From NCBI RefSeq assembly GCF_000154465.1, contig NZ_DS499577.1, positions 432,013 to 496,012 on the forward strand: a stretch of 64,000 nt of DNA. The letters run 5' to 3'. Positions 16,062 to 24,904 of the stretch are shown piece after piece. The notes under the pieces were generated by a model, which ran no database searches, was not told where the DNA came from, and worked only from the letters and a program-made list of their open reading frames with translations. The position numbers and the translations under genes were made by a program. Numbering within the stretch: position 1 is the stretch's first letter; every line of letters begins with the position of its first letter. The stretch comes from Alistipes putredinis DSM 17216 (lineage in GTDB: Bacteria; Bacteroidota; Bacteroidia; Bacteroidales; Rikenellaceae).

Positions 16062-17426
16062 TTACTTTTCAGCGAAATATTTATAAAACAGCGGAATCGT
16101 TTCGACCCCCTTGTAGAACTGGTCGAGTCCGTAGCTCTCGTTGGGCGAATGGATGGCGTCCTCCGCCAGGCCGAATCCGATCAGGAGGGACTTGATTCCC
16201 AGGATATTTTCGAATCCGCTGATGATCGGAATCGAGCCGCCCGAATAGAACGGCAGTGGTTTCTTGCCGAACGTGTCGGCGATGGCCTTTTCCGCCGCTT
16301 TGTAAGCCGGCATATCGGTCGGAGCCACGTAGGGCATACCGCCGTGCAGGAACTTGACCTTCACCTTGACGCTCTTGGGAGCGATCGCCTTGAAATGTTT
16401 CTCGAAGAGCTTGGCGATCTTTTTGAAATCCTGTCCGGGAACCAGACGCATCGAGATTTTGGCCGAAGCCTTCGACGGGATCACCGTCTTGGTCCCCTCC
16501 TCGATATAGCCGCCCCAAATGCCGTTCACGTCGAGCGAGGGGCGAATACCCGTGCGTTCGATGGTCGTAAAGCCCGCTTCGCCCTCGACATCGCCGATTT
16601 CGAGCGCTTTCTTGTATTCTGTAAGGTTGAACGGAGCCTTGTTGAAGGCTTTGCGCTCGGCGGCCGTCAGCTCGCGCACGTCGTCGTAGAAGCCCGGAAT
16701 CGTCACGTGTCCGTTTTCATCGATGAGCGAAGCCACCATGCGGGCCAGGACATTGGCCGGATTGGCCACCGCACCTCCGAACAGGCCGGAGTGCAGGTCC
16801 TTGTTGGGGCCTGTCACTTCGACCTCCATATAAGTCAGACCGCGCAGACCGCAGGTGATCGAAGGTATCTGCATCGAGATCATCGATGTATCGGAAACCA
16901 GAATGATGTCTGCCTTGAGCATCTTCTTGTTGTCGGCGCAGAACTTGTAGAGGCTGGGCGACCCGATCTCTTCCTCGCCTTCGAGCAGGAATTTCACATT
17001 GCAGGGCAGGCTGTCGGTCGCGCACATCGCTTCGAACGCCTTGGCGTGCATGAAAAGCTGGCCTTTGTCGTCGTCCGCACCCCGGCACCAGATGCGTCCG
17101 TCCTTCACGACCGGTTCGAACGGCGAGGTGCGCCATTCGTCCACCGGATCGACCGGCATCACGTCGTAGTGGCCGTACACCAATACGGTCTTGGCTTTGG
17201 GATCGACGATTCGTTCGGCGAAAACAACCGGATTGCCTTCCGTGGGAAGTACCTCGGCATGGTCGGCACCGGCCTTCATCAGCGAAGCGGCCAGCCATTC
17301 GGCGCATCGGGTCATGTCGGGTTTATGATCGGATTGCGCGCTGATCGAAGGGATGCGCAACAGCTCGAATAATTCGTTGAGAAAACGGTCTTTGTTCTTC
17401 TCTATGTAACTCTTTACTTTATCCAT
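16062..17426 (-). CDS. M20-family zinc dipeptidase
   Basis: 454 residues with no signal peptide. Metal ligands of the M20 family are visible: His in VYGHYDVMPVDP near residue 82, Asp in CRGADDDKGQ near 113, the catalytic Glu pair in EGEEEIGS near 149, Asp in LVSDTSM, and a C-terminal His in EDAIHSPNES near 430. The dimerisation/lid domain lies between about 195 and 355. It hydrolyses dipeptides in the cytoplasm. It is the third gene of an operon with glmM and an NlpE-like lipoprotein, 9 bp downstream of the latter. A role in recycling peptidoglycan peptides would fit the context but is inference. Confidence 0.9.
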   Translation of the reverse strand: MDKVKSYIEKNKDRFLNELFELLRIPSISAQSDHKPDMTRCAEWLAASLMKAGADHAEVLPTEGNPVVFAERIVDPKAKTVLVYGHYDVMPVDPVDEWRTSPFEPVVKDGRIWCRGADDDKGQLFMHAKAFEAMCATDSLPCNVKFLLEGEEEIGSPSLYKFCADNKKMLKADIILVSDTSMISMQIPSITCGLRGLTYMEVEVTGPNKDLHSGLFGGAVANPANVLARMVASLIDENGHVTIPGFYDDVRELTAAERKAFNKAPFNLTEYKKALEIGDVEGEAGFTTIERTGIRPSLDVNGIWGGYIEEGTKTVIPSKASAKISMRLVPGQDFKKIAKLFEKHFKAIAPKSVKVKVKFLHGGMPYVAPTDMPAYKAAEKAIADTFGKKPLPFYSGGSIPIISGFENILGIKSLLIGFGLAEDAIHSPNESYGLDQFYKGVETIPLFYKYFAEK

Positions 17427-17435
17427 GGAATTTGA

Positions 17436-17861
17436 TTATTTGGTGAGTACGTATTGGTCTGCGAGTTCTCCGGTGATAGGCTGCTTCTTTGCATTAAGAC
17501 GGCGCAGGCGGTTTTCCTCCACCTTGTAGTACTCGGGGGCGGGAAGCCCTATGCCGACTTTGGCGCGCAGCGTCAGCAGGTTGCCTTTTACCGTATAGTT
17601 TCCTGTCTGTTGAATCGGCTCTTCAGAACGATCCATATAGCTGGAATTCATCGTATAGGTGTTGTCGTTGTGAAGCGTGAGTTCAATCTCGATGCCCGGG
17701 CAGTCCGCAGCAGGAAAAACCCCTTTGTAAGTTCCCTGGTAGTCGAGTGCGTTTTCGGCATTGTGCATGTCGGGTACCCCGGCAGTCGTCTTTTGGCGGG
17801 AGTTTCCTCCGCAGGCTGTCAGCATAATTGCGGCAGCGAGTATCAATAAAATGTTTTTCAT
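17436..17861 (-). CDS. NlpE-like envelope lipoprotein
   Basis: 141 residues with a lipoprotein signal (LAAAIMLTAC, Cys17). The mature domain matches the NlpE N-terminal beta-barrel: YQGTYKGVFPAADCPGIEIEL near residue 42, TYTMNSSYMD, and GNYTVKGNLLTL near 90. Escherichia coli NlpE has a CxxC motif here. This protein keeps only one Cys (AADC), so redox or copper sensing of that kind may be lost. NlpE-type proteins monitor outer membrane lipoprotein trafficking. It is 4 bp downstream of glmM and 9 bp upstream of the M20 dipeptidase, so all three form one operon. Confidence 0.8.
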   Translation of the reverse strand: MKNILLILAAAIMLTACGGNSRQKTTAGVPDMHNAENALDYQGTYKGVFPAADCPGIEIELTLHNDNTYTMNSSYMDRSEEPIQQTGNYTVKGNLLTLRAKVGIGLPAPEYYKVEENRLRRLNAKKQPITGELADQYVLTK

Positions 17862-17865
17862 CGAT

Positions 17866-19254
17866 TTATATATTACAAATTTGTTTTATTTCCGCAATGA
17901 TCCGCCGGGCCAGCGCATCGGCCTCCGCCATCGTTTTCGCTTCGGTATATACGCGGATGATCGGTTCCGTATTCGATTTGCGCAAGTGTACCCAATTCTC
18001 CGGGAAATCGATTTTAACACCGTCCGCATCGTTCACCTTTTCATTGGCATAACGGGATTTCATCTCACGCAATACTTTATCCACGTCGATGGCCGGTGTC
18101 AGCTCGATCTTGTTCTTCGAGGCGAAATAGGCCGGATAAGTCTTGCGCAGCTCGGTCATGGTCATACCTTTTTCGGCCAGATAGGTCAGGAAAAGCGCGG
18201 CGCCGACCAGTGCGTCGCGGCCGTAGTGCAGTTCGGGGTAGATGACTCCGCCGTTGCCCTCGCCGCCGATGACGGCCCCGACCTCTTTCATCTTGGCGAC
18301 TACATTGACTTCTCCTACCGCCGATGCAAAATATTCTCCTCCGTGCATTTGCGTTACATCGCTTAAAGCTCTCGAAGAGCTCAGATTCGACACCGTATTG
18401 CCGGTTTTGCGGGAGAGGATATAGTCCGCCACGGCGACCAGCGTATATTCCTCGACAAACATCGAGCCGTCTTCGCTGACGAAGGCCAGCCGATCCACAT
18501 CGGGATCGACCACTACGCCCAGATCGGCCTTTTCGCGGACGATCGCCTTCGATATTTCGGTCAGGTTCTCGGGCAGCGGCTCCGGGTTATGGGCGAACTC
18601 TCCGGTCGGTTCGCAGTTGAGCTCCACGACTTCACATCCCAACTCCCGCAACAGCTTGGGTATGACGATGCCGCCGACGGAGTTCACCGCATCCACGATC
18701 ACCTTGAAGTGCCGTTTCCGCACGGCTTCCGCATCGACCAGCGGCAGGGCCAATACCCGACGGATATGCTCGTCGTTGTAAGATTCCCGCGAAACGACCT
18801 TGCCGATATGGTCCACATCCGGGAAAACGAAGTTCTCGTCTTCGGCCAGCGCCAGCACCCGCTTGCCCTCGGCGTCGCTCAGAAATTCTCCCTCGGCATT
18901 CAGGAGCTTCAGGGCGTTCCATTGGCGGGGGTTGTGCGATGCGGTGATGATGATGCCGCCGTCGGCCCGGTGCGCCGTAACGGCCAGTTCGGTTCCCGGC
19001 GTAGTGCAGAGTCCGATGTTCACTACGTCCGCGCCGCAGCCCAGCAGCGTGCCTTCGATGATGTCGCCGACCATTTCGCCCGAAATACGGGCGTCGCGGC
19101 CCACGACGATTTTGAGCCTTTTCCCGGGTGCGGATTCGGCGATGAAACGCACGTAAGCGGTGGTGAATTTAACGATATCGAGCGGGGTGAGGTTCTCCGT
19201 CGCAGGGCCGCCGATCGTTCCCCGGATGCCGGAAATGGATTTGATGAGAGTCAT
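17866..19254 (-). CDS. glmM: Phosphoglucosamine mutase (phosphohexomutase family)
   Basis: 462 residues. The phosphoserine loop is TASHNPRQWNALK near residue 105, the magnesium loop DPDVDRLAF near 248, the sugar-binding loop GEGNGGVIYPELHYGRD near 330, and the phosphate-binding end RKSNTEPIIRVYTEA near 430. It converts glucosamine-6-phosphate to glucosamine-1-phosphate for UDP-GlcNAc synthesis. The nearby glmS on the same strand supports GlmM over other phosphohexomutases. It is the first gene of the glmM-nlpE-M20 operon and divergent from the nucleoside phosphorylase gene across 138 bp. Confidence 0.92.
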   Translation of the reverse strand: MTLIKSISGIRGTIGGPATENLTPLDIVKFTTAYVRFIAESAPGKRLKIVVGRDARISGEMVGDIIEGTLLGCGADVVNIGLCTTPGTELAVTAHRADGGIIITASHNPRQWNALKLLNAEGEFLSDAEGKRVLALAEDENFVFPDVDHIGKVVSRESYNDEHIRRVLALPLVDAEAVRKRHFKVIVDAVNSVGGIVIPKLLRELGCEVVELNCEPTGEFAHNPEPLPENLTEISKAIVREKADLGVVVDPDVDRLAFVSEDGSMFVEEYTLVAVADYILSRKTGNTVSNLSSSRALSDVTQMHGGEYFASAVGEVNVVAKMKEVGAVIGGEGNGGVIYPELHYGRDALVGAALFLTYLAEKGMTMTELRKTYPAYFASKNKIELTPAIDVDKVLREMKSRYANEKVNDADGVKIDFPENWVHLRKSNTEPIIRVYTEAKTMAEADALARRIIAEIKQICNI

Positions 19255-19392
19255 GTCGCAAATATCTCTTTTCTTGTAGTCCGCCGAGCGGGATACAATA
19301 TATTTATGGAAAATTTATCGTGGCGTATTTTTTGAAATTCGAGGTAAATGTAGTACTTTTATGCCAATTATGAAAATATAAAAACCGACACT

Positions 19393-20268
19393 ATGAGAAC
19401 CATACCTTCTTCCGAATTGATAATCAACGACGACGGATCGATTTTCCACCTGCACCTCAAGCCGGAGCAGCTTGCCGACATCGTCATCCTCGTGGGGGAT
19501 CCCGGCCGCGTAGCCATGGTCGCTTCCTTTTTCGATACGCAGGAGTACAGCGTTTCCAACCGCGAATTCAATACCGTGACGGGTACCTACAAAGGCAAGC
19601 GGATGACCGTGCTTTCGACCGGTATCGGCATCGGCAACATCGACATTTCGGTTACGGAGCTCGATGCGCTGGCCAACGTGGATTTCGCCACGCGGCAGGA
19701 GAAGGCGCAGAAGCGGCAGCTCACGCTGGTCCGTTTGGGTACTTCGGGCGCCATTCAGCCCGACATCAAAGTGGGGCAGTTCGTCTTCGCCCGCACTTCG
19801 GTCGGCTTCGACGGTCTGTTGAATTACTACAAGGGGCGCAACGAGGTTTGCGACCTGGAGATCGAGAAGGCTTTTATGAAACATACGGGTTGGAGCGATT
19901 TGCTTCCGAAGCCCTATTTCATCGATGCGGATCCTTCGCTGGCCGAGCTTTTCCGCGACGTAACCATCGAAGGCATCACCATCGCCGCCCCCGGCTTCTA
20001 TGCGCCGCAGGGACGCTGGGTGCGTCTCGAACCGGCCGACATCCATCTGAACGAGAAGATCGAGTCGTTCGACTATCACGGACGCCGGGTCACCAATTTC
20101 GAGATGGAAAGTTCTGCTTTGGCCGGGCTGGCCGCTCTCATGGGCCACAAAGCCGCCACGATCTGTACGATCATCGCTCAGCGGATCGCGCTGGACGCCT
20201 GCACGGATTATAAACCTTTCGTCAGAAAGATGATTCAGACGGCGCTCGATAAACTGGCGACGTTGTAA
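19393..20268 (+). CDS. Nucleoside phosphorylase (uridine-phosphorylase-like)
   Basis: 291 residues of the PNP/UDP phosphorylase superfamily. The phosphate-binding VGDPGRVAMVASFFD is at about residue 37, TGIGIGNIDI near 79, VRLGTSGAIQPDIKVG near 118, and the nucleoside-binding NFEMESSALAGLAALMG near 237. It splits ribonucleosides with phosphate to base and ribose-1-phosphate in the cytoplasm, for salvage. The substrate base cannot be fixed from these motifs, though the NFEMES loop is like uridine phosphorylase. It stands alone, 216 bp before dnaN. Confidence 0.85.
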   Translation: MRTIPSSELIINDDGSIFHLHLKPEQLADIVILVGDPGRVAMVASFFDTQEYSVSNREFNTVTGTYKGKRMTVLSTGIGIGNIDISVTELDALANVDFATRQEKAQKRQLTLVRLGTSGAIQPDIKVGQFVFARTSVGFDGLLNYYKGRNEVCDLEIEKAFMKHTGWSDLLPKPYFIDADPSLAELFRDVTIEGITIAAPGFYAPQGRWVRLEPADIHLNEKIESFDYHGRRVTNFEMESSALAGLAALMGHKAATICTIIAQRIALDACTDYKPFVRKMIQTALDKLATL

Positions 20269-20287
20269 CCGACCGGATTTCGGGAAT

Positions 20288-20317
20288 GGTTCCGGGCAGC
20301 GACGCGAACCCGGAGCC
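20288..20317. other. Stable hairpin downstream of the nucleoside phosphorylase gene
   Basis: GGTTCCGGG and CCCGGAGCC pair (9 bp with one G-U) around a 12-nt loop, 20 bp past the stop. It lacks a T tract, so it may slow transcription or protect the mRNA 3' end rather than terminate. The rest of the 216-bp gap to dnaN shows no clear promoter box. Confidence 0.45.
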
Positions 20318-20484
20318 GAGTTCGATGAATACCCGGGCACCGCAGCGGGATAGGATGGTTTCCCGATTCTTTCAGGTAGTAAAAACGAAATAGGAAACTT
20401 CAGACGCGGGGGCTGCCTCGGAATACCCAACCAATAAACAAAAGGCTTCAAAAGACTAACAGAAAATAAATTACATTAAAACCT

Positions 20485-21609
20485 ATGAAATTTTCCGTAT
20501 CAAGTTCTGCATTGCTCTCTCTCCTGGCCACGACCGGCAAAGTAATCAGCAATAAAAATACATTGCCCATCCTGGATTATTTCCTGATGGAGCTCAAGGG
20601 GGATGAGCTGCGGGTGACTACTTCCGATCTGGAAACCACGCTCGTGGGCTCGATTCGCGTGGACGGCGTCGAAAGCGAAGGCACCATCGCAGCTCCGGCT
20701 AAACTGATGCTCGATTCGCTGAAGGAGTTCGCCGAAATGCCTCTGACGATCGAAGTGAACGATCAGAACTGGGAGATCCGTTTGAGTTGGAAAAGCGGTT
20801 CGCTCTCGATTCCCGGCGCCAGCGCCGTGAGCTATCCGGCGATCCCGGCTCTTTCGGCCGATTGCAAGGAGTTGACGCTCGATGTGGACGTGCTGGTGAA
20901 CGGCATCAACAAAACGATTTTCGCCACGGCCGACGACGAGCTGCGTCCCGTGATGAACGGCGTCTATATCAACCTGGCCCCTTCGATGCTTACATTCGTG
21001 GGTACCGACGCCCACAAGCTGGTGAAATACGAGGTGGAAACCGCTAATGAAGTGGCTTCGTCGTTCATCCTGCCCAAGAAGCCGGCCAACCTGCTCAAAT
21101 CGGTGCTGCTCAAGGAGGAAGACGCGATCAAGGTGAGCTTCGATTCGAAAAACGCCATGTTCCAGCTCAAGAACCATACGCTGGTGTGCCGCCTGATCGA
21201 AGGCAATTACCCGAATTACAATGCGGTGATTCCGACCGCGAATCCCAATAAGGTACTCGTCGATCGTATCGAACTGGTCAATGGCATCAAGCGTGTGGCC
21301 GTCTGCTCGAACCCCACGACCAACCTGATCCGCATGGACATCGCCGACAACCGGATCAACCTTACGGCGCAGGACATCGATTTCTCGGTATCGGCCAACG
21401 AAACGATCAGTTGCAGCTACGAAGGTCAGAATATCACGATCGGCTTCAAATCGACGTTCCTGGTGGAAATCCTCTCCAATATCGATACGCCGACCATCGT
21501 CATCGAATTGGCCGATTCGACCCGTGCCGGCGTATTCAAACCCGTCTATGACGACAAGCAGTCGAGCGCGACGCTCATGCTGCTTATGCCGATGATGATT
21601 AACGCATAA
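20485..21609 (+). CDS. dnaN: DNA polymerase III beta subunit (sliding clamp)
   Basis: 374 residues, normal clamp length, with the three repeated clamp domains. Motifs include NTLPILDYFLMELKGDEL near residue 25, the middle-domain ATADDELRPVMNGVYI near 145, and the C-terminal end MLLMPMMINA. It encircles DNA and tethers the polymerase whose alpha subunit (dnaE) lies 8 kb away on the other strand. It leads a tight run of six plus-strand genes to 26072 with gaps of 1-7 bp. It is not next to dnaA, as is usual in Bacteroidetes. Confidence 0.96.
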   Translation: MKFSVSSSALLSLLATTGKVISNKNTLPILDYFLMELKGDELRVTTSDLETTLVGSIRVDGVESEGTIAAPAKLMLDSLKEFAEMPLTIEVNDQNWEIRLSWKSGSLSIPGASAVSYPAIPALSADCKELTLDVDVLVNGINKTIFATADDELRPVMNGVYINLAPSMLTFVGTDAHKLVKYEVETANEVASSFILPKKPANLLKSVLLKEEDAIKVSFDSKNAMFQLKNHTLVCRLIEGNYPNYNAVIPTANPNKVLVDRIELVNGIKRVAVCSNPTTNLIRMDIADNRINLTAQDIDFSVSANETISCSYEGQNITIGFKSTFLVEILSNIDTPTIVIELADSTRAGVFKPVYDDKQSSATLMLLMPMMINA

Positions 21610-21614
21610 CCCGG

Positions 21615-22388
21615 ATGGAGCTCAACCTCAAGCGGCCGATCATTTTCTTCGACTTGGAAACGACCGGCATCGACATCGCACGGGACCGCATCGTCGAAAT
21701 ATCGATGGTCAAGGTTATGCCCGACGGCGAGGAGATCGTCCGTACGCGGCGGATCAATCCGGGAATGCCGATTCCGGCCGAAGCTACGGCCATTCACGGC
21801 ATTACGGACGAAGACGTGAAGGATTGCCCGCTTTTTCCGCAAATCGCCAAGTCGTTGGCCCAGTTTATCGAGGGATGCGACTTCGGCGGTTTCAATTCGA
21901 ACCGCTTCGATCTGCCGATGCTGGTCGAGGAGTTCATGCGGGCCGGTGTGGACGTGGATTTCCGCAAACGTAAATTCATCGACGTGCAGAATATCTTTCA
22001 CAAAATGGAGCAACGGACGCTGGTGGCGGCCTATAAGTTCTATTGCGGCAAGGATCTCGCGGATGCCCATTCGGCCGAAGCCGATACGTTGGCGACGTAC
22101 GAAGTGCTGAAAGCCCAGTTGGACCGTTACGGGGAGTTGCAGAACGATGTCGCGGCTCTGGCTGAATTTTCCACGCGGGCGGAATCCGCCGACTTTGCAG
22201 GACGCATCCTCTATAACGAAAAAGGGGAAGAGGTCTTCGGATTCGGCAAATATAAGGGCCGTTCGGTCGCGGAGGTTTTCCGCGTCGAGCCGAGCTATTA
22301 CTCCTGGATGATGAACGGCGATTTCCCGCTCTATACCAAGAAAATTATTACCGAAATCCGCTGCCGGGAGAAAAACGAGAAACAATAG
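21615..22388 (+). CDS. DnaQ-like DEDDh 3'-5' exonuclease
   Basis: 257 residues. Exonuclease motifs: FFDLETTGID (Asp and Glu) near residue 12, HGITDEDV near 60, NSNRFDLPMLVEEF (Asp) near 97, and the closing HSAEADTLAT (His, Asp) near 150. A C-terminal extension of about 80 residues follows, containing GKYKGRSVAEVFRVEPSYYSWMMNGDF. That resembles the DUF3820-like tail seen on Bacteroidetes homologues. It probably acts as a proofreading or repair exonuclease. It starts 5 bp after dnaN, which supports a replication role, although the catalytic subunit it serves is not shown. Confidence 0.88.
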   Translation: MELNLKRPIIFFDLETTGIDIARDRIVEISMVKVMPDGEEIVRTRRINPGMPIPAEATAIHGITDEDVKDCPLFPQIAKSLAQFIEGCDFGGFNSNRFDLPMLVEEFMRAGVDVDFRKRKFIDVQNIFHKMEQRTLVAAYKFYCGKDLADAHSAEADTLATYEVLKAQLDRYGELQNDVAALAEFSTRAESADFAGRILYNEKGEEVFGFGKYKGRSVAEVFRVEPSYYSWMMNGDFPLYTKKIITEIRCREKNEKQ

Positions 22389-22391
22389 ACT

Positions 22392-24242
22392 ATGCTGAAG
22401 GAACTGTGTTGTACCGCGATGTTGCTGACGGCCGGGGCGAACCTTTATGCCCAGGAGCCGCAGTCTATCGAGAAATCGCAGACGATCGTTTATATCAACG
22501 GTGCAAAATACTATGTCCACAACGTCCGGCACGGGGAAACGCTCTATTCGCTGGCCAAAACCTATGGAGTGGCGGAACAGGTGATCGCCGCCGAAAATCC
22601 GCAGCTCGCTCAAGGGCTCAAAGCCGACCAGAGCCTTAAAATCCCGGTCGTGGAAACGGGTGTCGTCGTACAGGAGCAGCTTTCTCCTAAAAAGCTGAAG
22701 AAGACCTTCGATCAGCACACGGTGCAGAAGGGCGAAACTCTTTATGGAATTTCGAAGCGCTATGCGATCTCGGTCGAAACCATCATGGAGGACAATCCCG
22801 GTCTGGATCCGATTCACCTGAAACCGGGTTCGGTCATTTTGATTCGCAAAAAGGCGGTCGGCAAGACCGACGCAGCGGAAAACACGGCGGCCTGGGAGCA
22901 GTACAAGGATCGCCTGAACCTGGTTGCCGAGGAGGGTTATATGTACCACATCGTCGCTCCCGGGGAGACGATGTACGCGCTGTCCCGTCGCTTCGGTACG
23001 ACGGTTGAAAATCTGGAGCGGCTGAACGGTATTTCAGCGCAAGACCTCCGTTCGGGAAGTATGCTGAAAGTCCCCGGCGATGCAAAGTCCGCGACCGAGC
23101 CGGCGCCGGAAGAGCGATTCGGACAGCCCGAGCCAACGGAGAGCGATACCTTGACGACGGTCGAACCCCAGGTGAAAGAGGTGGATTTTCTGGCATTGAG
23201 CAGCGGAGAGCCGCTTCGTGTGGCGCTGTTGTTGCCGATGACCGATGGCGACAAACAGAATCCGAATTATCTCGATTTCTACCAGGGATTTCTCCTGGGG
23301 CTTGAAAAGATAAAGACCCAATACGGATACTCCGTTCGGGTCGATCTGTTCAATACCCGGCAGGAAAGCGACCGACTCCGTACGATTGTGGACGACGCCG
23401 ATTTTCGGGCGGCCCGCTTGATCGTAGGCCCGGTTTACGAAGAGGAACTTCCTGCCGTAATCGGGTATGCCGAGGAGTATGCCGTGCCGGTCGTATCGCC
23501 TCTGGCCGATGTCAAGAACGTCGATAGCGATGTTTTGTTTCAGATGGCACCGCCCCAGATGCGGAAATATGCCAAAATCGAAGAACTGACTCAGGGTGAG
23601 CACAAACAGGTTACCTTGATCTACGGAGAGAAGAACGACCGGGAGTTCGAACGGGAAATTCTGGCTGCACTGCAGGGTGTACCTTACGCGCGGCATAATT
23701 ATCGTTACGCTGTCAAGGAGGGCGACCAGGGGCTTTCGTCGCTGCTGGCCAATGGCAAGGACAACCTGCTGATTGTTTTGAGCGACAGCGGGCTCGAAGT
23801 GGACCGTATTCTGGCAGCCATCGCTTCGGCCAATACCAACCTCGTAGCCCGCGGCAAGACGCCTCCCCGTTTCACGATCGTCGGCAATTCGCGTTGGAAC
23901 CGCTTCGGGAACCTCGATCGGGCGCTCTACTTCAAGGACCGGCTCGTGCTCTTCTCGACTTATCACGCCAAACGCGATGCCGAGGTAATCAAGACTTTCG
24001 ACAGCGACTACATCAAAGCTTTCGGGGCGTTGCCGTCGCTCTACTCTTACCGGGGTTACGATGCGGCGATGATCTTCGTTCCGGCGATGTATTCCGACAT
24101 CCAGTACGATATGGAGGGACGCCGCTACACGCCGCTGCAAACCTCTTATACGTTCCAGCAAATGCCCGGAGGGTCCAACCATGTCAACCAAAACTGGATG
24201 CGTGTGAGCTACCGACCGGACTTCACCATTACCGTAGATTGA
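22392..24242 (+). CDS. Exported triple-LysM protein fused to a type I periplasmic-binding-protein domain
   Basis: 616 residues with a signal peptide (cleavage after NLYAQ, residue 21). Three LysM domains sit at about 35-80, 105-150 and 180-225, each with the motif GETLYxxS or GETMYALS. A low-complexity Pro/Glu linker follows, then a type I periplasmic-binding fold from about 275 to 600 beginning VALLLPMTDGDKQN. LysM binds peptidoglycan glycan chains. The binding-protein fold resembles LpoA/LppC-like activators of cell-wall synthases as well as amino-acid receptors. No permease genes are adjacent, so an ABC transporter role is unlikely. It lies between the exonuclease and rex with gaps of 3 and 1 bp. 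Confidence 0.82.
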   Translation: MLKELCCTAMLLTAGANLYAQEPQSIEKSQTIVYINGAKYYVHNVRHGETLYSLAKTYGVAEQVIAAENPQLAQGLKADQSLKIPVVETGVVVQEQLSPKKLKKTFDQHTVQKGETLYGISKRYAISVETIMEDNPGLDPIHLKPGSVILIRKKAVGKTDAAENTAAWEQYKDRLNLVAEEGYMYHIVAPGETMYALSRRFGTTVENLERLNGISAQDLRSGSMLKVPGDAKSATEPAPEERFGQPEPTESDTLTTVEPQVKEVDFLALSSGEPLRVALLLPMTDGDKQNPNYLDFYQGFLLGLEKIKTQYGYSVRVDLFNTRQESDRLRTIVDDADFRAARLIVGPVYEEELPAVIGYAEEYAVPVVSPLADVKNVDSDVLFQMAPPQMRKYAKIEELTQGEHKQVTLIYGEKNDREFEREILAALQGVPYARHNYRYAVKEGDQGLSSLLANGKDNLLIVLSDSGLEVDRILAAIASANTNLVARGKTPPRFTIVGNSRWNRFGNLDRALYFKDRLVLFSTYHAKRDAEVIKTFDSDYIKAFGALPSLYSYRGYDAAMIFVPAMYSDIQYDMEGRRYTPLQTSYTFQQMPGGSNHVNQNWMRVSYRPDFTITVD

Positions 24243-24243
24243 A

Positions 24244-24897
24244 ATGGCTTTAATACCCAACGGAATTCCCGAAAAAACGATCGAGCGGCTCAGCGAGTAT
24301 CGCCGTACGCTGCTCGCCTGCCACAGGGAGGGCATTACCCACATTTTTTCGCACGTGCTGGCCGGGATTCACGGCATTACGGCTGTGCAAGTGCGTCGGG
24401 ATCTGATGTTGATCGGGTTCTCGAGCGATACCAAGAAAGGCTACGACGTGAAGGTGCTGATCGATTTTATCAGCAACATCCTCGACAGCGAAAATCCGGT
24501 GAATATCGCCGTAATCGGTATGGGACATCTGGGGCAGGCCATCACCAAATATTTCAACGGGAAGAGCCTGAAGCTGCGGATCACGGTCGCGTTCGACGTC
24601 GATCCCGCAAAAGTGGATACTGCGATCGACAACATTCCGTGCTACCACATGGAGTGTTTCGAGAAGGTCGTCCAGGAGAACGACATCTCGATCGTCATCG
24701 TATCTTCGCCGACCAAAGTCGCCCCCGAACTGGTCGTGCCGATCATCAACGCCGGCATCAAGGGCGTACTCAACTTTACCTCGACACGCCTGAATTTCCC
24801 GCAAGGTATCTACGTGGAGAATTACGATATTACGACTCTTCTGGAAAAGGTTGCTTACTGCGTCAAGGAATCCGAAGAGAATAACGACAATAATTAA
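24244..24897 (+). CDS. rex: Redox-sensing transcriptional repressor Rex
   Basis: 217 residues. The N-terminal winged helix (IPEKTIERLSEYRRTLLACHREG, IHGITAVQVRRDLMLIGF) occupies residues 1-78. The Rossmann NADH-binding domain starts IAVIGMGHLGQAI near 86 and contains AFDVDPAKVD and the C-terminal domain-swapped helix. Rex senses the NADH/NAD+ ratio and represses fermentation and respiration genes. No Rex operator was recognised with confidence in this window. The start codon follows the previous stop by one base, so expression depends on the dnaN operon or an internal promoter. Confidence 0.93.
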   Translation: MALIPNGIPEKTIERLSEYRRTLLACHREGITHIFSHVLAGIHGITAVQVRRDLMLIGFSSDTKKGYDVKVLIDFISNILDSENPVNIAVIGMGHLGQAITKYFNGKSLKLRITVAFDVDPAKVDTAIDNIPCYHMECFEKVVQENDISIVIVSSPTKVAPELVVPIINAGIKGVLNFTSTRLNFPQGIYVENYDITTLLEKVAYCVKESEENNDNN

Positions 24898-24904
24898 GGT
24901 GTCG

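Noticed and set aside
22392..24242. Amino-acid ABC transporter substrate-binding protein
   Set aside because: The binding fold is present, but three LysM domains and the absence of permease genes point to a cell-wall role.
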